From an uncultured Succinivibrio sp. (lineage in GTDB: Bacteria; Pseudomonadota; Gammaproteobacteria; Enterobacterales; Succinivibrionaceae): a stretch of 64,000 nt of DNA. The stretch spans positions 1-64,000 of the forward strand of contig CAAGLL010000021.1 of assembly GCA_900770725.1 (NCBI GenBank), read 5' to 3'. The notes under the pieces are model-generated. The model worked only from the letters and a program-made list of their open reading frames with translations, did not search any database and was not told the origin of the DNA. The translations under genes and the position numbers were made by a program. Shown in pieces: positions 1-7,307 of this stretch; within the stretch, counting starts at the first letter, position 1; every line of letters starts with the position of its first letter.

Positions 1-30
1 AAACAAGGCCCTGCATTTGCAAGGCCTTTT
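1..30 (+). terminator. Rho-independent terminator of a gene upstream of the window
   Basis: AAGGCC (5-10) pairs with GGCCTT (23-28). An inner TGCA/TGCA pairing continues the stem across one mismatch, and a short T run follows. The gene it would end lies outside the window. Confidence 0.5.
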
Positions 31-127
31 GCAAAAATTATTTCAGGTTTTCACGGGAATTAGATCAGATCCAGATCGCCTTTTTGCTGAAATCAGCCTC
101 CTTTCATGCGTTCACCCTGGATCCGAC

Positions 128-156
128 TTGATCTTGCAGCGTGCAGACTATATGAT
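128..156 (+). promoter_or_regulatory. Sigma-70 promoter of the tRNA-Ile2 gene
   Basis: TTGATC (128-133) and TATGAT (151-156) are separated by 17 bp. The expected start site, near 163, lies just before the tRNA 5' end at 167. Confidence 0.55.
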
Positions 157-166
157 GTTTTGACGT

Positions 167-243
167 GGCCCTTTAGCTCAGTTGGTTAGAGCAGGCGACT
201 CATAATCGCTTGGTCCCCCGTTCGAGCCGGGGAAGGGCCACCA
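167..243 (+). tRNA. ileX: tRNA-Ile2 (CAU anticodon, lysidine-modified type)
   Basis: This is a complete 77-nt cloverleaf. The acceptor strands GGCCCTT and AAGGGCC pair, the discriminator is A and the CCA end is encoded. The anticodon loop reads CTCATAA, so the anticodon is CAU. The anticodon arm GCGACTCATAATCGC and the GGCCC acceptor start match my recollection of E. coli ileX, not elongator tRNA-Met (ATCACTCATAATGAT). In tRNA-Ile2, TilS converts C34 to lysidine so that AUA codons are read. The Ile2 identity rests on this resemblance. Elongator Met is the alternative. Confidence 0.8.
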
Positions 244-249
244 CCCAGG

Positions 250-269
250 GCGCCTCATGGCGCTTTTTT
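250..269 (+). terminator. Terminator of the tRNA-Ile2 transcript
   Basis: GCGCC (250-254), a TCAT loop and GGCGC (259-263) are followed by six T residues. It begins 7 nt after the tRNA CCA end, as expected for a monocistronic tRNA unit. Confidence 0.8.
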
Positions 270-365
270 CGTCCCCGCGCCAGGCAGCGCAAACCGCGTC
301 TGAATCGCTTTCCCCCGCCACCTCGCCCAAGCCGTGGAAAATCTGTGGCAATGGCTCAAGGCCGG

Positions 366-416
366 TGTGGAAAACTGTGGGAAATTTTGCGCACGATTAA
401 TCATGAATGTGCGCAA
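366..416. other. DnaA-box-like motif next to an inverted repeat
   Basis: The 300-bp gap after the tRNA contains no convincing gene. TGTGGAAAA (366-374) is the complement of TTTTCCACA, which fits the TTWTNCACA DnaA-box pattern. Two near relatives, TGTGGGAAA, lie at 376-384 and near 453-461. At 387-416 an inverted repeat has TTGCGCAC and GTGCGCAA arms with partial pairing between them. No T run follows it, so it looks more like a protein-binding site than a terminator. Function is unknown. Confidence 0.3.
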
Positions 417-491
417 TCCCTTATGTGACAAGGGGAGCAGATAAACGCCACCTTGTGGGAAAACCGGGGGGATCGCGGATTTTACATGCGC

Positions 492-526
492 AAAGAAGGG
501 GGCTGGCATTGCCAGCCCCCTTCTTT
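492..526 (-). terminator. Terminator downstream of the 84-aa hypothetical gene
   Basis: A perfect 16-bp inverted repeat has arms at 492-507 and 511-526 and a 3-nt loop. Both ends carry A- or T-rich bases (AAAGAA and TTCTTT), so it can work in either direction. It lies 46 bp past the stop of the leftward gene at 573. Confidence 0.75.
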
Positions 527-572
527 GAGGCAGCGGAAGCGTTTGCGCATCCGCATGCTCTACTAGGCAGGA

Positions 573-827
573 TCAGTCATGGAAGCTGAATGCTGCCGTT
601 TCATCTTTTTTTGTCGAGAACTTCGCTTCCATCTCCTCAAGGCAGTGCTTGAGGTAGGAGGTGATCTGCTCGACGTCCTCTGCGGTGTAGACGTAGTTGA
701 CGCGCGAGGAGAGATTGCCGATGAGGCGGATCTGGTTTGCAGCATTGTCGACGCGCTTCTTGGCGATGCGCTTGAACTTCTCGTGCTTGCTTTCCTTGGG
801 CTTGGATTCGATCACGTCTTCTGCCAT
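573..827 (-). CDS. Conserved hypothetical small protein (84 aa)
   Basis: This is a hydrophilic protein of 84 residues with a lysine-rich start, the segment RVDNAANQIRLIGNLSSR around residues 25-42 and a YTAEDVEQI stretch. I recall small proteins of unknown function in other bacteria with the same 'R-N-A--IRLIGNLSN--NY-YT-EDV' pattern, so the gene is probably real and widespread. A GGAGA ribosome-binding site lies 7-8 nt before the ATG. There is a TTGACA/TATTCT promoter upstream and a strong terminator downstream, so it is a single-gene unit. No catalytic residues, membrane segment or signal peptide are visible, and no function is proposed. Confidence 0.75.
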   Translation of the reverse strand: MAEDVIESKPKESKHEKFKRIAKKRVDNAANQIRLIGNLSSRVNYVYTAEDVEQITSYLKHCLEEMEAKFSTKKDETAAFSFHD

Positions 828-868
828 TTCCTATATCTCCTGAAAATTTGATTCCTAATTTATCGTAT

Positions 869-896
869 AGAATAGATTGCAAAATTGAATTGTCAA
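869..896 (-). promoter_or_regulatory. Sigma-70 promoter of the 84-aa gene
   Basis: On the minus strand TTGACA (891-896) and TATTCT (869-874) are 16 bp apart. The region is AT-rich, and the gene's ATG lies about 40 bp downstream. Confidence 0.6.
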
Positions 897-1254
897 GAAT
901 GATTTTATAATATTTTCTGTGTCTTTAATATAGGAAGAAAAAGCAATCAGGTTTAGAAAAGCAAAAAAATCGACCGTCAATCGCCATGGAGTATTACGGC
1001 AGATGCAACATGAATCGCACCAGTAGTATTAGGGATTGGCAAAAGCCCTGACGAAGCTGCAAGGCAAGGCCCCTAGGAATGTCGAAAAACATTTTCAGGA
1101 TCAGCGCGCAACGCCATGCGGCGGCGGTCTATACTCCATGCAGTTGCATAAGTTGGTTTTTGCGGAGGCCGATTATGGACGGAGACGAGGAAGAATAACC
1201 AAGGATGATGCGCCCGAATGCGGCGCGCCACCGCGTGCTTGTTTGATCATGAAG
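897..1254. other. Intergenic region with no recognised feature
   Basis: About 360 bp lie between the leftward promoter at 896 and the terminator at 1255. The left half is AT-rich and the right half has average composition. The open frames here have no ribosome-binding site and no credible protein sequence. I see no tRNA, repeat or RNA element. Confidence 0.4.
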
Positions 1255-1285
1255 AAGGGATCCCGTTTGCCGGGATCCCTTTTTT
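1255..1285 (-). terminator. Terminator of the SlyB-like lipoprotein gene
   Basis: AAGGGATCCCG (1255-1265) and CGGGATCCCTT (1271-1281) form an 11-bp perfect stem with a 5-nt loop. A T run follows on the plus strand. It lies 20 bp beyond the stop of the leftward gene at 1304 and is probably used on that strand. Confidence 0.65.
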
Positions 1286-1303
1286 AAGTCCCAAAGCCTG
1301 CTG

Positions 1304-1828
1304 CTACTCAGCAGATGCGCCGACACCGGCCTGGAACTTGCGGTAGGTCGAAGGGCAGGCCGAGGTCTTCTGGGCGGTGGCGGTGTGGTAGGCGCCGCTG
1401 CGGTAGACCTGCAGCTGCGCTCCATTGGACGAGGTCACGACGCGCACCTTCTGTCCAACCTTGTAGCTGCAGTTGAAGGCCACGTCCACGAGCATCGGGC
1501 CGTTCTCAGAATCGATTGAGATCCTCAAGCCTTCTGAGCGGTTGAGCGCCTTGCTCCCGAGGTTGCCTGCCGCAGCGCCGAGGCCTGCGCCAACCAGCGT
1601 GCCGCTGGTGTGCTTGTTGAAAAGCTGGCCCAGTATGGCGCCGCCCACGGCGCCGACCACGGTGTTGGTGGTCGAGTCATACTTCTGGGAATCGATGTCG
1701 ACGACCTCGATCCCGGTGATCTTGCCCGTGTAGTAGGCGCTGGAAGTGCCAGCAGTGCTGACAGGGTTGGTGCAGCCGGCGGCGATGGCCGCAGCTGCTG
1801 CGATGGCGATGACGGAACTTGCTTTCAT
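1304..1828 (-). CDS. slyB: SlyB-like outer-membrane lipoprotein with glycine-zipper domain
   Basis: The 174-aa protein starts with a lipoprotein signal peptide whose lipobox is AAGC, giving lipidated Cys19. A glycine-zipper segment follows at about residues 55-95 (VVGAVGGAILGQLF and VGAGLGAAAGNLG), as in the 17-kDa surface antigen/SlyB family. The C-terminal half resembles SlyB in its 'GQKVRVV-SNGAQ' stretch. SlyB proteins sit in the outer membrane and are linked to envelope stress. The ATG at 1828 is preferred over an upstream in-frame start because AGAGGAG lies just before it and the signal peptide begins there. It is divergent from the methyltransferase gene. Family placement is firm; orthology to SlyB is inferred. 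Confidence 0.8.
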   Translation of the reverse strand: MKASSVIAIAAAAAIAAGCTNPVSTAGTSSAYYTGKITGIEVVDIDSQKYDSTTNTVVGAVGGAILGQLFNKHTSGTLVGAGLGAAAGNLGSKALNRSEGLRISIDSENGPMLVDVAFNCSYKVGQKVRVVTSSNGAQLQVYRSGAYHTATAQKTSACPSTYRKFQAGVGASAE

Positions 1829-1948
1829 ATAGGCTCCTCTGTTCTTGCAGCGCCGCCAGGGCGGCGCCCCCATGGTCATGGGCTTTCCTAGAATATACTA
1901 CATGCAGCCGCGGCCTTGCCCCGGCACGGAGAGTGATCGGAGGACCGG

Positions 1949-3307
1949 ATGGACGCAGCGCGGAGTTCAACAAGGCTGGAGGCGCAGGCCTCGGGCATCA
2001 CCGCCGACGGGTGCGGGATCTTCCGCGCCGCAGGGATGGAGATCGAGGTTCCTGGCACTGTGCCGGGCGACTTTGCCAAAATTGAGGCTCTGCCGCGCGG
2101 CAGGGGCCGCCGCTGCAAGGGGAGGCTCATAGACCTCATCAGGGCATCAAAAGATCGCGCCGCGGCAGATTCCCTCTGCCAATTCCAAGGCCGCTGCGGC
2201 GGCTGCCCGTTCGGCCTCATGTCCGAGGCCGCCCAGATGAGGCTCAAGCGCCAGATGCTCGCCGCATCGCTTCGCAACGCCGGGATCAGGAAGCTTGATC
2301 TGCCCGACATAGTTCCATCCGAGCCCGGCATCTCCCGCTTCAAGGGGATCAGGTTCTTCTCGCAGGTTGGGGACAGGGTGATCCAGGGCTTCTACCGCCG
2401 CGCAAGCCATGAGGTTGTCGAAGTCCCATCCTGCCCCCGCGAGTGCGACTGGTTCGGCGCGCTCGCAGCAGCCGTGGCGGCACTTGCCTCCTCCATGGGC
2501 GTGCGCGCCTATGACGAGGGTGCGCGTTCAGGCACGCTGCGCGCGATCGCCATGCGCGACTGCGGCGATGGCGGGACCATGGCCGTGCTTACGCACGCAG
2601 GGAAACTCGATCCCTCCTTTTCAAAGGCGCTCTCGGATCTCATGCAGGAGCGGGGCATCGCCTCGGCTTGGACGCTCAAGAACGACTCCGAGGGCAACAG
2701 CATCATGGGCGGCACGCTCTCGAACCTTGCAGGCGCTCGGTCTGTAACTGCGAGACTCAACGGCTTTGAGTACAGTGCAGGCCCGCGCACCTTCCTGCAG
2801 GTGAACTACCCCGTGGCGCAGCGCCTCTACGCTGCGGCGCTCTCCTGGTGCGGAAGCGATCCTGAGGGCACGGCGCTCGACCTCTGCTGCGGCGCCGGTG
2901 CGATGACTCTGCCGCTTGCCCGCGCCTTCAAGCAGGCGGTGGGAGTTGAGATAGTTGAGGAGGCGGTGGAGGCTGCGCGTGAGAATGCCCGCGAGAACCA
3001 GGTGGAGAACGCCTCGTTCATTGCAGGAGACTTGGCGGAGGAACTGCCAGGCTTGATCGGCGATGGCGTGGCTGCAGCCATAGCCGATCCTTCGCGCCGC
3101 GGCCTGGGGGCGCAGGCCTGCCGCGCGCTCTCAGGGATGCGCCGCGGCGCGAGGCTCGCGCTGGTCTTTTGCGGGCTGCAGGCGCTGGAGCGCGATCTCC
3201 CGGTGGTCATCGAAGGCGGCTTTGCAGTGTGCTTTGCGCAGGGGTTTGACATGTTTCCAGGATCATCGGCGCTAGAATCGCTGGTGCTGTTGGAGAAGGA
3301 AAAATGA
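1949..3307 (+). CDS. RlmD-like 23S rRNA (uracil-5-)-methyltransferase
   Basis: The 452-aa protein is an RNA m5U methyltransferase of the RumA/TrmA family. It has an N-terminal TRAM-like segment and then an iron-sulfur motif with Cys77, Cys83, Cys86 and Cys162, the spacing known from RlmD. The SAM fold motif is LDLCCGAGAMTLPLA. The active-site regions are divergent: the usual DPxRxG is DPSRRG, the usual SCNP is VFCGLQALERD, and the C-terminal FDMFP motif is kept while the following His before the catalytic Glu is Ala. The nucleophilic Cys and the general-base Glu are both present, so activity is plausible. A GGAGGA site precedes the ATG. It overlaps the next gene by 4 nt. The exact target uridine cannot be told from sequence. 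Confidence 0.75.
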   Translation: MDAARSSTRLEAQASGITADGCGIFRAAGMEIEVPGTVPGDFAKIEALPRGRGRRCKGRLIDLIRASKDRAAADSLCQFQGRCGGCPFGLMSEAAQMRLKRQMLAASLRNAGIRKLDLPDIVPSEPGISRFKGIRFFSQVGDRVIQGFYRRASHEVVEVPSCPRECDWFGALAAAVAALASSMGVRAYDEGARSGTLRAIAMRDCGDGGTMAVLTHAGKLDPSFSKALSDLMQERGIASAWTLKNDSEGNSIMGGTLSNLAGARSVTARLNGFEYSAGPRTFLQVNYPVAQRLYAAALSWCGSDPEGTALDLCCGAGAMTLPLARAFKQAVGVEIVEEAVEAARENARENQVENASFIAGDLAEELPGLIGDGVAAAIADPSRRGLGAQACRALSGMRRGARLALVFCGLQALERDLPVVIEGGFAVCFAQGFDMFPGSSALESLVLLEKEK

Positions 3308-3738
3308 AGGTGCGCAAGGACATGGAGTGGCTGTGGTTTGCATCGCTGTCGGCGCTTTTTGCGGCGCTGACCGCGATCCTCGCCAAGGTGGGGATCGAGG
3401 GCGTCAACTCAAACCTCGCGACGGCGGTGAGGACCGCCGTCGTGCTGGCGCTTGCCTGGGGGATAGTGATCTGCGACGGCAGCGTGCATGGCATAGGGGC
3501 TATAAGCCCCAAGTGCTGGGTATTCCTGATCCTCTCGGGGCTTGCCACCGGGGCCTCTTGGCTTTGCTATTTCAGGGCGATCCAGCTAGGCGAGGTCTCG
3601 AAGGTGGTGCCTATAGACAAGCTGAGCACGGTGCTCACGATCATCCTCGCCCTTGTGATCTTCCACGAGACCTTCACGCTCAAGACCGCGCTTGGGATCG
3701 CGCTCATCACCGCAGGCACGCTGATCATGACGCTGTAG
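3304..3738 (+). CDS. Half-size EamA/DMT-family membrane protein
   Basis: The protein has 144 residues with about four predicted membrane helices: FASLSALFAALTAILAKVG, the TAVVLALAWGIVI segment, a helix near residue 75 and a C-terminal one. It looks like one EamA repeat, half of a standard drug/metabolite transporter. Such proteins usually act as dimers. The substrate is unknown. The motif 'P-DKLSTVLTI--A---F-E' is characteristic of the family. Its ATG overlaps the stop of the methyltransferase gene (ATGA), so the two are probably translationally coupled. A start at the Met six codons later is also possible. Confidence 0.8.
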   Translation: MKVRKDMEWLWFASLSALFAALTAILAKVGIEGVNSNLATAVRTAVVLALAWGIVICDGSVHGIGAISPKCWVFLILSGLATGASWLCYFRAIQLGEVSKVVPIDKLSTVLTIILALVIFHETFTLKTALGIALITAGTLIMTL

Positions 3739-3751
3739 GAGGTAGGACTTC

Positions 3752-4114
3752 ATGAAAGGAGACATCAGGATCAAGAGGGCCTACGAGGCCCCAAGCCCCG
3801 ACGACGGGGCCAGGGTGCTTGTCGACAGGCTGTGGCCGCGCGGCCTTGCCAAGGACAAGGCTGCGCTTGACCTGTGGGCCAAGGACATCGCGCCGTCAAA
3901 TGATCTGCGCAAGGCCTACCACGCCTCTGGCGACTACGGGGCCTTCCGCGAGGCCTACTTTGAGGAGATGAGGGCAAATCCCGCCGCTGCTGGATTTGCC
4001 GCGTCGGCGCGCGCGTTCCTGTCCAAAGGGCCGCTCACGCTGGTGTGCGGCTCGCGCGAGCCTTTGCGCAGCAACGCCTCGGTGCTCAAGGAGTGGCTGG
4101 AGGATCAGGAGTGA
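3752..4114 (+). CDS. DUF488 family protein (YeaO-like)
   Basis: This is a 120-aa soluble protein. It carries the family signatures VLVDRLWPRGLAKDKAALD near residues 22-40 and LTLVCGSRE near the end. These match the short DUF488 proteins typified by E. coli YeaO, whose biochemical role is not established. The start follows GGAGG by a normal distance. It lies 13 bp after the EamA gene and overlaps the next gene by 4 nt, so it belongs to the same short operon. Confidence 0.85.
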   Translation: MKGDIRIKRAYEAPSPDDGARVLVDRLWPRGLAKDKAALDLWAKDIAPSNDLRKAYHASGDYGAFREAYFEEMRANPAAAGFAASARAFLSKGPLTLVCGSREPLRSNASVLKEWLEDQE

Positions 4115-4407
4115 GGCGCCCGAAGATCCGCATCACGCTCATCGAGCGCAAGGGCGCGCGCGGATGCCACCGCGGCCACCGCGTGGGCGATAGCTGGGAC
4201 TTTGACACGCAGCGCGGCGCACTCTGCCCTATGGCAATGCACGTGGCCTTCATCTATGCCGACATCCTGCGCTACGGCGGCAGGATCCCGGGCGAGGAGG
4301 AGGGCACCGCGCGTTTCTGCTGCCCCGATCCGGACACGATCAACGTCTTTCGCATCGAGGTTGAGAAAGATCAGGCGCAGGAAGTCCCGTTCAGGCAGGA
4401 GGGCTGA
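4111..4407 (+). CDS. TIGR04076 family protein
   Basis: The chosen GTG start overlaps the stop of the DUF488 gene (GTGA) and gives a 98-aa protein. It contains GCHRGHRVGDSWDFD near residues 15-29, then CPMAMHVAF and the C-terminal FCCPDP, all recognisable from the TIGR04076 family. These are small Cys-rich proteins of unknown function common in anaerobes. The longer open frame back to 4045 would overlap most of the preceding gene's end and has no ribosome-binding site. Several cysteines suggest metal binding, which is only an inference. It is the last gene of the cluster and is followed by a strong terminator. Confidence 0.75.
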   Translation: MRRPKIRITLIERKGARGCHRGHRVGDSWDFDTQRGALCPMAMHVAFIYADILRYGGRIPGEEEGTARFCCPDPDTINVFRIEVEKDQAQEVPFRQEG

Positions 4408-4460
4408 AGCTGCCCCGTCCTGCCTTTGCAAGACAGGATGCTCCCAACCGAAAGCAAAAA

Positions 4461-4493
4461 AGCAGGAGGCCCCGCAATGCGGGGCCTCCTGCT
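4461..4493 (-). terminator. Shared terminator of the TIGR04076 and pyrI genes
   Basis: A perfect 15-bp stem has arms at 4461-4475 and 4479-4493 and an AAT loop. On the minus strand it is followed by a run of T (the AAAAA at 4456-4460), which ends the pyrBI transcript. The convergent plus-strand gene stops 54 bp away. Confidence 0.8.
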
Positions 4494-4509
4494 TCCAAAG
4501 GGTACTTGG

Positions 4510-5025
4510 TCAGTCCTTCGACTCAAGCCCGTTGTACTTGAGCACGGTGTCGCGGGTGAACTCGCGCTCGCAGTAGTGGCAGCGCATCATCACCGTGCCG
4601 TTCTTGTCGGTGCGGATGAGGAAGCGCGGGGTGGCGCCCTTCTCGATGTGGGTGATGCAGTTGCTGTTGGGGCACTTGAAGTCGCCCACGGTCTCGCGCG
4701 GCAGCCTCAGGTTGTACTTGTCGATGACCTTGTAGTCCTTGATCTCGTTGATCGTGGCGTTGGGCGCCAGGATCGCCAGCTGCTCGGTCTGGGAGGGCGA
4801 GAAGGTGACGTTGGCTATCTTGATGAGATCCTTCTTGCCAAGCTGGCCCGAGTGCAGGTTGAAGCCCACGGTCAGCTCGTTGTCCTTGCTCAGGAACTTG
4901 AACATGCGCAGGATGTTGATGGCCTGGCCCGGGGCGATGTGGTCGATCACAGTGCCGTCGGCGATGGCCTCGACCATCAGCTTGTCCTTGGAAACCCCAG
5001 TTTCGTTGGCTTTCTTCTCTGACAT
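4510..5025 (-). CDS. pyrI: Aspartate carbamoyltransferase regulatory chain
   Basis: The 171-aa PyrI subunit binds nucleotide effectors and holds the catalytic trimers together in the ATCase dodecamer, the committed step of pyrimidine synthesis. The zinc-binding cysteines are at 118, 123, 149 and 152 (CPNSNC and CHYC). The N-terminal effector domain contains GTVIDHIAPGQAINILRM, as in E. coli. The first 12-15 residues form a short extension. The gene starts one base after pyrB ends, so translation is coupled. Confidence 0.97.
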   Translation of the reverse strand: MSEKKANETGVSKDKLMVEAIADGTVIDHIAPGQAINILRMFKFLSKDNELTVGFNLHSGQLGKKDLIKIANVTFSPSQTEQLAILAPNATINEIKDYKVIDKYNLRLPRETVGDFKCPNSNCITHIEKGATPRFLIRTDKNGTVMMRCHYCEREFTRDTVLKYNGLESKD

Positions 5026-5026
5026 C

Positions 5027-5950
5027 TTAAATCTCCTTGTTCATGACCAGGGCCAGGATGGCTTCGCGCGCGAACACGCCGTTCGCGGCCTGCTTGAAGT
5101 AGTAGGCGTGCGGGTTGCTGTCGACGTCGGTGGTGATCTCGTCGATGCGGGGGAGCGGGTGGAGGATCTTCATGTTCTCGCGGGCGCTGTCGAGCATCGA
5201 TGAGGTGAGGATGTACTTAGAACGCAGGTTCTGGTACTCGGTCTCGTCGAAGCGCTCCTTCTGCACGCGGGTCATGTAGAGGATGTCCACCTCGGGGATG
5301 ACCTCCTCGAGCGTGCTGTGGAACGAGTACTTGATCCCCCTCTCGTCGAGAATGTCGAGGATGTACTGCGGCATCGCCAGCGAGTCCGGGGCGACGAGCA
5401 TGATCTCGGCGTTGTAAAGGGAAAGGGCCTCAGCCAGCGAGTGGACGGTGCGGCCGTACTTGAGATCGCCGACGAAGGCTATCTTTATACGGTCGAGGCG
5501 TCCTTGGGTCTCGTAGATGCTGAAGAGATCGAGCATGGTCTGCGACGGGTGCTGGTTGGCGCCGTCGCCTGCGTTGATGACCGGCACCGGGGAGATGTCG
5601 GCGGCGAGCCTTGCGGCTCCCTCGCGGTTGTGGCGGATCACCAGAGCGTCGGTGTAGGAGGTGATGATGCGGATGGAGTCCATCAGCGTCTCGCCCTTCT
5701 TGCCAAGGGAGGTGTTGGCAGCATCGGGGAAGCCAATGACCTGTCCGCCTAAGCGGTGGATTGCGGTCTCAAACGAGAGCCTGGTGCGGGTCGAGCCCTC
5801 GAAGAAGGTCACGCCAATGAGCTTGCCCTTGAGGAGGTCGTTCCTGGGATGTGCCTTGAGCTCGCGTGCGGTCTTCAGGATGAGCTCGATGTGCTCTTTG
5901 GTGAATTCGGAGACCGAGATGATGTCTTTTTGGAAGAGAGGATTGGTCAT
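5027..5950 (-). CDS. pyrB: Aspartate carbamoyltransferase catalytic chain
   Basis: The 307-aa catalytic chain condenses carbamoyl phosphate with aspartate. Visible motifs are FFEGSTRTRLSFE for carbamoyl-phosphate binding, the SLGKKGET loop with its lysine, HPSQ, and the C-terminal HPLPR. Length is normal for the trimeric enterobacterial type. The start codon is preceded by an AAAAGGGA site. It is first in a pyrB-pyrI operon with a TATAAT promoter and a strongly structured leader. I found no T-rich attenuator of the E. coli pyrL kind. Confidence 0.98.
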   Translation of the reverse strand: MTNPLFQKDIISVSEFTKEHIELILKTARELKAHPRNDLLKGKLIGVTFFEGSTRTRLSFETAIHRLGGQVIGFPDAANTSLGKKGETLMDSIRIITSYTDALVIRHNREGAARLAADISPVPVINAGDGANQHPSQTMLDLFSIYETQGRLDRIKIAFVGDLKYGRTVHSLAEALSLYNAEIMLVAPDSLAMPQYILDILDERGIKYSFHSTLEEVIPEVDILYMTRVQKERFDETEYQNLRSKYILTSSMLDSARENMKILHPLPRIDEITTDVDSNPHAYYFKQAANGVFAREAILALVMNKEI

Positions 5951-6000
5951 TTATGTCCCTTTTAACTGGCTTGTGAAACAGTTGGGAACGGGACGCTCGT

Positions 6001-6031
6001 GCTTTCAGGAGACAGCGCTGTTCCTGAAAGC
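6001..6031 (-). promoter_or_regulatory. Near-palindromic hairpin at the 5' end of the pyrB transcript
   Basis: Arms GCTTTCAGGA (6001-6010) and TCCTGAAAGC (6022-6031) enclose ACAGC/GCTGT, so a 31-nt stretch is almost a perfect palindrome with one unpaired base. The predicted transcription start from the TATAAT box falls at its edge. It could be a repressor operator or an mRNA 5' hairpin. A second weaker pairing (AACTG/CAGTT) lies closer to the start codon. Confidence 0.5.
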
Positions 6032-6034
6032 TGC

Positions 6035-6043
6035 ATTATACCA
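6035..6043 (-). promoter_or_regulatory. Extended -10 promoter of pyrBI
   Basis: The minus strand reads TGGTATAAT, an extended -10 box. The -35 position (AAAGGA) is poor. This is the only good promoter between pyrB and the AT-rich islet. Confidence 0.6.
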
Positions 6044-6297
6044 AAGGTATGGCGCGATCCTTTAGGCGCATGATGGTTCTGTTGAAATTTCAAGCAAAAA
6101 TGAAGAAATAAGAAAGACTCCCAAACTGAAATGCTGATCGCAGAGAACGGTTCGGATTTGCGAGAGAAAAACGAACCGTATTTATGCGTTGTGTAGCTGG
6201 AGCAATCTTTTATCGAACTCAAGCAACTCCAATTATGCGATTATGAATAATAAAAACATTAATGTTTTTTTTTACAGCATCTGTATGGGATTTGAAA

Positions 6298-6426
6298 ATG
6301 AATGAAAAAATAGAAAATGAAAAATTAGAAAAATATTTTAATTATAAGCCTTCATTACATTCGATACGTGATTCAAGTTTTTTATATAAAACAAAATGTA
6401 GTATAAAATATTTTAAAATAATATAA
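6298..6426 (+). CDS. Possible 42-aa hypothetical protein
   Basis: An ATG frame of 42 codons begins MNEKIENEKLEKYFNYKPS and is rich in Lys, Glu and Asn. A weak GGGA lies about 8 nt before the ATG. It ends 27 bp before the start of the next gene and could be a small partner of it. In DNA this AT-rich, a frame of this length can occur by chance, so support is weak. Confidence 0.25.
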   Translation: MNEKIENEKLEKYFNYKPSLHSIRDSSFLYKTKCSIKYFKII

Positions 6427-6453
6427 TTCAATCATATAAATATGGAGTTTACA

Positions 6454-7256
6454 ATGACGAATCAGATCAGCAGCAGCTTGACACAAATAAAAAAAGCAAA
6501 TGGCGTTGCCTTTATTTTGAGCTATTTGATTCGGTAAGATTTGTTGTCTCGAGATTAAATAAAAATAAAGATAATAAAAATACGATTTTTACTGTTTTTT
6601 CTGTAAAGAAATTTGGCAGTCAGAAACGAAGATTTCTTATAAAAATAATCTTGGAAGAAAAACTATGTAAAACAAATAAAAATCTTAATGACGAATCTGA
6701 GACAAATTTTGGTTTATTTAGTGATGAATTTAAATTAGCTAACAGCGGTATGTTTTTAAAATGTACAAACAAAACGATAGAAGTGAGAACAACTCGAAAC
6801 AATCTTTTAGAAAACGGTGCGTTAGATGTTTTGCTTCAATATATCCTTCTAGAAGCATATGTTTTAAAGCTAGAAAGTTATTTGGATAAAATCGATTTAG
6901 AAGATCAATTGAATGATAGTATTTGTAAGTGTTCGAATGAGATTAAAGAATTTTTTAGTGTATTTCTCCCTAGCCCATTAGAAAGTTTAATTAGAGAACT
7001 ATCTGAATTTGAAATAAAATATTTATATAAGACGCCAGTTCTTATCAATAATGTTGAAAGAGCTCACCAAATTTGGAAACAACTTTATCTGTCATATAAC
7101 TTTGATGAAGTATTAAATGAAGTAAACAATAAAGTGGAAATCTTTAAAACATATATGGATTCAAAGATTAAAAAACAAATAGATTTTATTCAGTTTATGC
7201 TTGGGTTTCTTACATTTATTGCCACTGTTATCAGCATACGAGATTTTTTTCTTTAA
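6454..7256 (+). CDS. Unknown protein with C-terminal membrane helix; needs a -1 shift at an A7 run
   Basis: A GGAG site (6444-6447) precedes an ATG at 6454, but that frame ends after 27 codons at 6537. A second frame, open without a stop from 6417 to 7253, has no ATG near its beginning, and its first usable start is TTG 6651. The two frames meet at A7 (6489-6495). Read from the ATG this is A_AAA_AAA, the register of a -1 slippery heptamer, and a -1 step gives one protein of about 267 residues. The body is hydrophilic and charged, and the end has one hydrophobic helix (MLGFLTFIATVISI). I recognise no family. It may be a programmed or slippage-expressed gene, a phase-variable gene, or a recently broken one. 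Confidence 0.55.
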
Positions 7257-7307
7257 ATCAATACTAGATTTAAATTTTTTATAATATCAAACATTATTCA
7301 TTCAAAT

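Larger units (their letters stand above)
6060..7305. other. AT-rich islet, probably horizontally acquired
   Basis: The G+C content drops sharply from about 62% to roughly 30% between pyrB and the flagellin terminator. The segment uses AAA, AAT, TTT and TTA codons that neighbouring genes avoid. It contains an 18-bp palindrome at 6252-6269 (AAAAACATT/AATGTTTTT), one possible mini-gene and one frameshift-dependent gene. No integrase, transposase, terminal repeat or tRNA junction is visible at its ends. Confidence 0.65.

Noticed and set aside
167..243. Annotation of the CAU tRNA as elongator tRNA-Met
   Set aside because: The anticodon arm and acceptor start resemble E. coli ileX and differ from tRNA-Met, so tRNA-Ile2 fits better.
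6454..7256. IS element with programmed frameshift
   Set aside because: The A7 slip resembles IS3 or IS1 gene pairs, but the product has no DDE or HTH motif and ends in a membrane helix, and there are no terminal inverted repeats.
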